Source of the DNA: CAWDZK01 sp963807005
GTDB lineage: Bacteria; Actinomycetota; Actinomycetes; JACCUZ01
Length of the DNA: 64,000 bases
Direction: 5' to 3'
Assembly: GCA_963807005.1 (NCBI GenBank)
Contig: CAWDZK010000003.1
Location: forward strand, 248,001 to 312,000
The position numbers and the translations under genes were made by a program. Below the pieces are notes generated by a model that had not been told where the DNA came from, did not search any database, and saw nothing but the letters and a program-made list of their open reading frames with translations. Positions 58,824 through 64,000 of the stretch are shown here, piece after piece. Numbering within the stretch: position 1 is the first letter of the stretch; each line of letters starts with the position of its first letter.

Positions 58824-60629
58824 GTGGACGAGTACACCTCCCCCGTACTGGCTCCTGCCGCGACGACGGGAAACCTCAGCGACATCATCGTCGACAACGC
58901 CGTGCAGGCACCGCACAAGGTGGTGTTCAAGCGCCGGGTCGGGGAGCGCTGGGTCGACGTGACCTGCAGCGAGTTCCTCACCCAGGTCAACGGCGTCGCG
59001 AAGGGTCTGATGGCGGCCGGCATCGGTGCGGGCGACCGGGTCGGACTCATGTCCAAGACGCGGTACGAGTGGACCCTGCTCGACTTCGCGATCTGGACCG
59101 CCGGGGCGGTGACGGTCCCCATCTACGAGACCTCGTCCGCGGAGCAGGTCCAGTGGATCCTCAGCGACTCCGGTGCGGTCGCCTGCCTCGTCGAGAGCCC
59201 CGACCACCTCGCCGTGGTGAACGAGGTGCGCGGCACGCTGGGCGACCTGGACAACGTCTGGACCATCGAGGCCGGGGCCGTCGACGAGCTCACGGCCAGC
59301 GGCGGCGATGTCACCGACGCCGACCTGGAAGCCCGCCGGACGACGGCGACACCGGACGACCTGGCGACGATCATCTACACCTCGGGCACGACCGGCCGGC
59401 CGAAGGGCTGCGAGCTCACCCACAGCAACTTCCTCTACGAGGCCGCCAACGTCATCAGCGTCAAGGATGCCGACGCCACGCTGGCGAAGGTGTTCCAGGA
59501 CGAGAACGCCTCCACGCTGCTGTTCCTGCCGCTCGCGCACGTCTTCGCCCGGATGATCGAGGTCGGCGTCGTCATGGCGCGGGCCGAGCTGGGCCACACC
59601 GCCGACGTCAAGAACCTGCTGGCCGACCTGGCGACCTTCAAGCCGACGTTCATCCTGTCGGTGCCGCGGGTGTTCGAGAAGGTGTACAACTCCTCGGCGC
59701 AGAAGGCCGAGGCCGCAGGCAAGGGCAAGATCTTCCACGCCGCCGCCGACACCGCGATCGCCTACAGCGAGGCGCTCGACCACGGCGGCCCCGGCCTCGG
59801 GCTGCGCGTCAAGCACGCGGTCTTCGACAAGCTCGTCTACGTCAAGCTCCGCGATGCCCTCGGCGGCCGGGTGCGCTGGGCGGTCTCCGGCGGGGCGCCG
59901 CTCGGGACCAGGCTGGGGCACTTCTACCGGGGCATCGGGCTCAACGTCCTGGAGGGCTACGGGCTGACCGAGACCACCGCCGCGTCGACGGTCTGCACCC
60001 CCGGCATGATGAAGATCGGCACGGTGGGAAGGCCGATCCCGGGAGCCTCGGTCCGGATCGCCGAGGACGGGGAGGTGCTCGTCAAGGGGGGCCAGGTCTT
60101 CACCGGCTACTACAACAACCCGGCCGCCACCGCCGAGACGCTCCGGGACGGCTGGCTCTCCACCGGTGACATCGGTGAGCTCGACGAGGACGGCTGCCTG
60201 CGGATCACCGGGCGCAAGAAGGAGCTCATCGTCACCGCGGCCGGGAAGAACGTCGCGCCGGCGGTGCTGGAGGACCGGCTGCGCGCGCACCGCCTGGTCA
60301 GCCAGTGCATCGTCGTCGGCGACGCCCAGCCCTACATCGCCTGCCTGATCACCCTCGACGAGGAGGCCTTGCCCGCCTGGCTGGAGCTGCACGGCAAGGG
60401 TGGGATGTCCCTGGGCGACGCCGCGGACGACCCGGAGGTGATCGCCGAGATCCAGACGGCGGTCGACGACGCGAACAAGGCGGTCTCCAAGGCCGAGGCC
60501 ATCAAGAAGTTCAAGATCCTTCCGATCGAGTGGACCGAGGAGAGCGGTGCGCTGACCCCCTCGATGAAGCTCAAGCGCAGCGTGGTCATGAAGGACCATG
60601 CTGCTGAGGTCGACTCGCTCTACTCCTAG
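58824..60629 (+). CDS. fadD15: Long-chain fatty acyl-CoA synthetase (FadD15-like)
   Basis: A 601-residue ANL-family enzyme. It has the AMP-binding P-loop IIYTSGTTGRPKGCELTH (about residue 180), LLFLPLAHVFARMIE, GGAPLGTRLGHFYRGIGLNVLEGYGLTET, WLSTGDIGELDEDGCLRITGRKKELIVTAAGKNVAP (A8 hinge) and the catalytic Lys region AIKKFKILPIEWTEESGALTPSMKLKR. It activates fatty acids to acyl-CoA. The position next to the SRPBCC gene mirrors Rv2185c-Rv2187. GTG start with a GAGGAGCG site. Confidence 0.93.
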   Translation: MDEYTSPVLAPAATTGNLSDIIVDNAVQAPHKVVFKRRVGERWVDVTCSEFLTQVNGVAKGLMAAGIGAGDRVGLMSKTRYEWTLLDFAIWTAGAVTVPIYETSSAEQVQWILSDSGAVACLVESPDHLAVVNEVRGTLGDLDNVWTIEAGAVDELTASGGDVTDADLEARRTTATPDDLATIIYTSGTTGRPKGCELTHSNFLYEAANVISVKDADATLAKVFQDENASTLLFLPLAHVFARMIEVGVVMARAELGHTADVKNLLADLATFKPTFILSVPRVFEKVYNSSAQKAEAAGKGKIFHAAADTAIAYSEALDHGGPGLGLRVKHAVFDKLVYVKLRDALGGRVRWAVSGGAPLGTRLGHFYRGIGLNVLEGYGLTETTAASTVCTPGMMKIGTVGRPIPGASVRIAEDGEVLVKGGQVFTGYYNNPAATAETLRDGWLSTGDIGELDEDGCLRITGRKKELIVTAAGKNVAPAVLEDRLRAHRLVSQCIVVGDAQPYIACLITLDEEALPAWLELHGKGGMSLGDAADDPEVIAEIQTAVDDANKAVSKAEAIKKFKILPIEWTEESGALTPSMKLKRSVVMKDHAAEVDSLYS

Positions 60630-60668
60630 ACCGCCCCTGCCGGGCGGATCTGCGGGAGGATCCTCGGC

Positions 60669-61376
60669 ATGTCCCCCGTCGTCGAGGTGCGCGACCTCAC
60701 CGTGCACTTCGGCCCGGTCCCTGCCGTCGACCACGTCGACCTCACCCTGGCCCCGGGGGCGTCGGTCGCCCTGGTGGGCCGCAACGGGGCGGGCAAGTCG
60801 ACCACGCTGCGGGTGCTCGCCGGTGTGCTCCCCCCGAGCGGTGGCACGGTGCGCGTGGCCGGGGTGGACGCCGTACGCGACCCGTCCGCGGCGAAGTCGC
60901 GGGTGGGCTACTGCCCCGACGTGGGCGGCCTGATCCCGCGCGCCACCCCCTGGGAGCACCTCGAGCTGGCCGCGACGCTGCGGCGGCTGCCGGACGGCTG
61001 GCAGCAGCGCGGGTCCGACCTGCTCGAGCGGTTCGACCTGGGGGGCGTGGCGGACCGCATCACCGCGGGCTTCAGCCACGGGATGGGCCGCCGGATGTCG
61101 GTGGTGCTCGCGGCCTTCCACCAACCAGACGTGCTGCTCCTCGACGAGCCCTTCGACGGGGTCGACCCGCTGGGCGTCGAGGCCACCATGACGGTGATCG
61201 AGGAGCACCGGCTGATGGGGTCGGCGGTGCTGGTCTCCACCCACCTGCTCGACCTGGCCGTCCAGGCGTGCGAGGAGGCCGTCGTCCTGCGCCGGGGCTC
61301 GGTGGTCGCCGCCGCACCGGCCGCCGAGCTGGCCGGCGCGGACGGCGCGGCCCGCTACCGGTCCCTGCTGTCGTGA
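60669..61376 (+). CDS. ABC transporter ATP-binding protein
   Basis: A 235-residue ATPase. It has Walker A LVGRNGAGKSTTLRVLAG (about residue 38), the signature FSHGMGRRMSVVLA (an unusual form of LSGGQ), Walker B VLLLDEPFDGVDP, and the H loop STHLLD. This is the CcmA/NatA exporter type. Its stop overlaps the permease GTG (GTGA), so the two form one transporter. A GGGAGGATC site lies before the ATG, 39 nt behind fadD. The exported substrate is unknown; a lipid is possible given fadD. Confidence 0.9.
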   Translation: MSPVVEVRDLTVHFGPVPAVDHVDLTLAPGASVALVGRNGAGKSTTLRVLAGVLPPSGGTVRVAGVDAVRDPSAAKSRVGYCPDVGGLIPRATPWEHLELAATLRRLPDGWQQRGSDLLERFDLGGVADRITAGFSHGMGRRMSVVLAAFHQPDVLLLDEPFDGVDPLGVEATMTVIEEHRLMGSAVLVSTHLLDLAVQACEEAVVLRRGSVVAAAPAAELAGADGAARYRSLLS

Positions 61377-62875
61377 GCAGCTCCCAGCTCGCCTCTCTCG
61401 TCGCACTGCGCTGGCGGATGGTGCGCTCACCCCGGGCGCGCGCGGGCTTCCTGGCGCTGTCGGCGACGATCCCAGCGCTCTGCGCAGCAGCCGTGGCGGT
61501 CGGGCTGCTGCTCCCCCGCGACCGCAGCTTCGAGATCACCCTGCTCGCGCCGACGGCGTACCTCTCGGTGGCGCTGCTCGCGATCATCGCTCCGCTGATC
61601 GCCGGAGGCGGCAACGAGCTCTTCCCGGCCGAGCAGCTCGTCGCCTACCCCGTCAACGGCCGGACCCAGTACACGACGTCGCTCGCGCTGACCCCGCTGA
61701 ACCTGGCCTGGACCGCGCAGCTGGTGGGGCTGCTGGGCCTGACCTCGTTCGCCATCGGCCCGACGTGGGGGGTGCCGTTGGGCCTGCTCACCTGCCTGGC
61801 GTACATCGGCCTGGTCACCGTGGCGGGCCAGGCCCTGGCCTGGGCCGTGATCGGCGTCCGGACGTCCCGTCGGGGCCGCGTCGCGACCTGGACGTTGGCC
61901 GGCGTCATCGTCGCCTCGGCGCTGGTGGTCGTGGCAAGCCAGCACGTGGGAGACGTCCTCGACCGCGTCCCGACCACGGCTGTCGTGACCTCGGCCATCG
62001 GCGGGTCCTACGGGGCCTACGGGAGCTGGCTGCTCGTTCTCGCGATCCTCGTCCTGCTCGCGCTGGGTGCCGACGCCCTGGGTCGGCGGACCTGCTCCTG
62101 GGCGATCCGGCAGCCCGGCGACCTGGGGACCCGGATCATGTCCACGGCGGTGCGCCGCCGCCCGGCACCGCGCAGCGCCCGGGGCGCCGTGCTCGCGACC
62201 GACCGGGCCAGCGTCTGGCGCTCTGCGCCCCTGCGCCGCGGCCTGCTCGTGCTGGGCATCCTGCCGGGCGCGGTGGCGGCGATCGCGCGCCTCGACTGGC
62301 CTTCCCTCGTCCTCCTGCCGGGGCTGGTCTCGGCCGGCGCGGGCCTGCTGTTCGGCGTCAACGCGTTCTGCCTCGACGGCTCCGGCTCGGTCTGGCTCGA
62401 GGGCCTGCCCCGGCGTCCCGGGCTGGCCTTCTGGTGCAAGGCGCAGGTGATCGGCGAGACCTGCCTGGTCGCCATCGTGCTCACCCTGTCGGCAGCGCTG
62501 CTGCGCACCGCCGACGCACCGTCCGCCGCCCAGCTCTCGGCGCTGGTGGCGTGCTCGGTCGTCTCGCTGACCCGCGTGGTGGCCCTGTGCATGGAGCTGT
62601 CGGTCCGGCACCCCTACCGGGCGGACCTGCGGGGACCGCGGGACACACCGGCGCCGCCGGGGGTGATGGCGGCGTACTCGGCCCGGCTGGCCCTGTCCAC
62701 GACCCTCGTCGCGATCCTGTTCTCCGCGGTGGCCGAGGTCGCGCCCTGGCGCTGGTCGGTCTTCCTGGCCGTCCCGTTCGTGCTGCTGAGCGCCCGCCGC
62801 CTGGTCGCCGCCGCCCGCCGGTGGGACCGCCCCGACGTCCGCGCCGGGGTGGTCGCGGTGGTGGCCAGCGGGTGA
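61373..62875 (+). CDS. ABC transporter permease-like membrane protein
   Basis: A 500-residue protein with about 12 predicted membrane helices, starting SSSQLASLVALRWRMVRSPRARAGF, a typical N-terminus for ABC-2 type exporter subunits. It has a cytosolic loop near residues 245-285 with APRSARGAVLATDRASVWRSAPLRRGL. No other domain. It is coupled to the ATPase by a GTGA overlap. It most likely forms a homodimeric channel with that subunit. Substrate unknown. Confidence 0.85.
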   Translation: MSSSQLASLVALRWRMVRSPRARAGFLALSATIPALCAAAVAVGLLLPRDRSFEITLLAPTAYLSVALLAIIAPLIAGGGNELFPAEQLVAYPVNGRTQYTTSLALTPLNLAWTAQLVGLLGLTSFAIGPTWGVPLGLLTCLAYIGLVTVAGQALAWAVIGVRTSRRGRVATWTLAGVIVASALVVVASQHVGDVLDRVPTTAVVTSAIGGSYGAYGSWLLVLAILVLLALGADALGRRTCSWAIRQPGDLGTRIMSTAVRRRPAPRSARGAVLATDRASVWRSAPLRRGLLVLGILPGAVAAIARLDWPSLVLLPGLVSAGAGLLFGVNAFCLDGSGSVWLEGLPRRPGLAFWCKAQVIGETCLVAIVLTLSAALLRTADAPSAAQLSALVACSVVSLTRVVALCMELSVRHPYRADLRGPRDTPAPPGVMAAYSARLALSTTLVAILFSAVAEVAPWRWSVFLAVPFVLLSARRLVAAARRWDRPDVRAGVVAVVASG

Positions 62876-63109
62876 GGACATCTCCTGACAAGGTGGACGC
62901 GGCACCGAGGGCCGGACCGGAGCTTGACCGAGGACTGGACGGCGGCCCGGAGATTGGGGCATTTGGTTCCCTGGCCACTGACGGCTGGGTAACGTCCTCG
63001 GTGTCGTGACCCGAATACCGTCCGCGTCCAGCGCCGGCAGGCCCGCCCGCGGGCAGCACCGGGCCGGGCCCGGCTCAACTCCGCCGGAAACGTACCGATT
63101 GAAGGAACC

Positions 63110-63843
63110 ATGGGACGACGCACTCTGCTCCTGATCGCCGCGCTGGTCGTCGCGGCCCTCGGGACCACCGGTGTGTTCCTCTACGTCAACGGCGTCGACG
63201 CCCGAGCGCGGGCCGGCTACGAGACCGTCGAGATCCTGGTCGCCACCGCGGAGATCCCGGCGGGAATCACCGGCCAGCAGGCCGCCGACCTCAGCGCCAT
63301 CGGTACCCGGGAGTACTTCGCCGACAGCGTCGACGGACTTCACGGCCATGAGCAGCATCGACACCATCGCCGACAAGGTGGCGCTGGCACCGATCGCGAT
63401 CGGCGAGCCGATCCTCGAGACCCAGTTCGGCGGCGCGGACGAGTCCAGCGGCCCTGCCCATCCCCGACGGCAAGCTGGCGGTCAGCATCGAGCTCGGCGA
63501 CCCCGCAGAGGGTCGGCAGCTTCGTGGGTCCCGGGTCCCAGGTGGCGATCATGCTCACCTCCACCGAGACCAGCCGGCCCCAACGCCGGTCAGGTGTCCA
63601 CCCGGGTGCTGCTGCCCAGCGTCGAGGTGATCGCCGCGGGGGACAGCACAACGACGACCGCCGACACCGGGCAGGCGGATGCCGCTCGCCAAGGCGATCA
63701 TGACGTTGGCCGTCGACCAGAGCGAGGCGCAGAAGATCGTGTACGCCCAGACGAACGGCGAGCTGTACTTCCTGCTCCGCGGCAACGACGCGAAGATCGA
63801 CCCGAACGACCCGGGCGCCACTGCAAAGAACCTGTTCAACTGA
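63110..63843 (+). pseudogene. cpaB: CpaB/RcpC Flp pilus-assembly protein, five frameshifts
   Basis: A membrane anchor LLLIAALVVAALGTTGVFLYV and the SAF-like start YETVEILVATAEIPAGITGQ are in the first frame. The chain then runs through all three frames: FTAMSSIDTIADKVALAPIA, LPIPDGKLAVSIELGD, RVGSFVGPGSQVAIMLTSTE, NAGQVSTRVLLPSVEVIAAG, PLAKAIMTLAVDQSEAQKIV and the end NDPGATAKNLFN. Each joint needs removal of one G or C (near 63335, 63450, 63503, 63580 and 63677). If these are read errors the gene is intact, about 240 residues. GAAGGAA ribosome site 5 nt before the ATG. Confidence 0.8.
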
Positions 63844-63844
63844 C

Positions 63845-64000
63845 ATGACCGCCATCGTCGACCTCGACCCGAACATCTCCGAGACGCTGCGCTCGGCGCT
63901 GGGAGCGGACAGCCAGGTCCTTCCCTCGCTGGACGCCCTGCGGCGGCACCTCGAGACCCAGTTCGGCGAGGACACGGTCGTCCTCGGCCCCACCGTCGAC
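63845..64000 (+). CDS. cpaE: CpaE/TadZ-like pilus assembly ATPase, 5' part
   Basis: The frame opens with ATG 1 nt after the cpaB stop (TGAC-ATG) and runs out of the window, giving 52 residues: TAIVDLDPNISETLRSALGA, DSQVLPSLDALRRHLET, then EDTVVLGPTVD. This fits the receiver-like N-terminal domain of actinobacterial CpaE/TadZ proteins, which position the Tad machine. The P-loop part would lie beyond the end. The assignment rests on this short stretch and on its place after cpaB. Confidence 0.7.
   Translation, partial: MTAIVDLDPNISETLRSALGADSQVLPSLDALRRHLETQFGEDTVVLGPTVD

Noticed and set aside
58635..61430. A 931-residue minus-strand frame opposite fadD and the ABC genes
   Set aside because: No domain is recognisable, and fadD and the ATPase on the plus strand have complete motifs.
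62876..63109. Promoter or extra small gene before cpaB
   Set aside because: A TAACGT lies near 62991, but no -35 partner or coding frame with support was seen. Only the GAAGGAA ribosome site before cpaB is clear.
1..64000. tRNA, rRNA, prophage or insertion-sequence genes
   Set aside because: No spacer showed a cloverleaf or rRNA-like stretch, and no transposase, integrase or phage structural gene was recognised on either strand.

Overview
The window is very GC-rich, densely coded on both strands and uses many GTG starts. It carries TAnnnT -10 boxes placed 6-8 nt before start codons (leaderless transcripts), a mycobacterial-type LexA box, a PASTA kinase and DUF3040, HEPN_SAV_6107 and DUF6504 proteins. 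These point to a pigmented, aerobic actinobacterium, probably of the Frankiales/Geodermatophilales/Kineosporiales type; the genus cannot be fixed from the sequence. Several neighbours keep the order of the Mycobacterium tuberculosis Rv2169c-Rv2187 region: DUF3040, metF, prenyl synthase, Rv2175c, pknL, aroG, plsC, a START-like protein and fadD15.

Layout. 0-1.2 kb: 3' part of a transglutaminase membrane protein. 1.3-9.2 kb: a minus-strand mutagenesis/repair operon (DUF6504, HEPN_SAV_6107, dnaE2, a methyltransferase, dinB, then DUF3040) headed by a perfect SOS box. 9.3-12.4 kb: YbaK deacylase, GDPD, PAP2 and an LPG-synthase-like membrane protein. 12.5-17.4 kb: carotenoid tailoring genes (CrtA-like, CrtO-like, CruF, CruG). 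17.5-23.2 kb: small enzymes, a fasciclin lipoprotein and a tandem pair of membrane-anchored sulfite-oxidase-like molybdoenzymes. 23.2-30.9 kb: a second CrtI-like desaturase, a secreted protein, a CDP-alcohol transferase, metF, and the core carotenoid operon (GGPP synthase-crtI-crtB). 30.9-41 kb: Rv2175c-like protein, FAD reductase, LysM lytic transglycosylase, PknL kinase, a third molybdoenzyme, two unrelated DAHP synthases and threonine aldolase. 41-48 kb: subtilase, phosphofructokinase with a pyrophosphate-type signature, DUF1028, glpK, fasciclin and a DUF559 protein. 48-54 kb: two-component system, PlsC, esterase, an ornithine-cyclodeaminase-like protein and EEP nuclease. 54-64 kb: Tad/Flp pilus genes (tadG, tadE, cpaB, cpaE), two SRPBCC proteins, ROK glucokinase, FadD and an ABC exporter.

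The carotenoid genes in three blocks make one coherent route: GGPP to phytoene (CrtB), to lycopene (CrtI), then hydration (CruF), extra desaturation (CrtD-like), ketolation (CrtA/CrtO-like) and glycosylation (CruG). No cyclase is seen here. Every convergent gene junction longer than 30 nt carries a strong inverted repeat. Several are more elaborate than plain terminators, and one comparable palindrome sits in frame inside dnaE2. Single-base frameshifts cluster in the Tad genes and also hit the Rv2175c-like and DUF559 genes. In cpaB all five are one-base insertions, which suggests sequence error more than decay.
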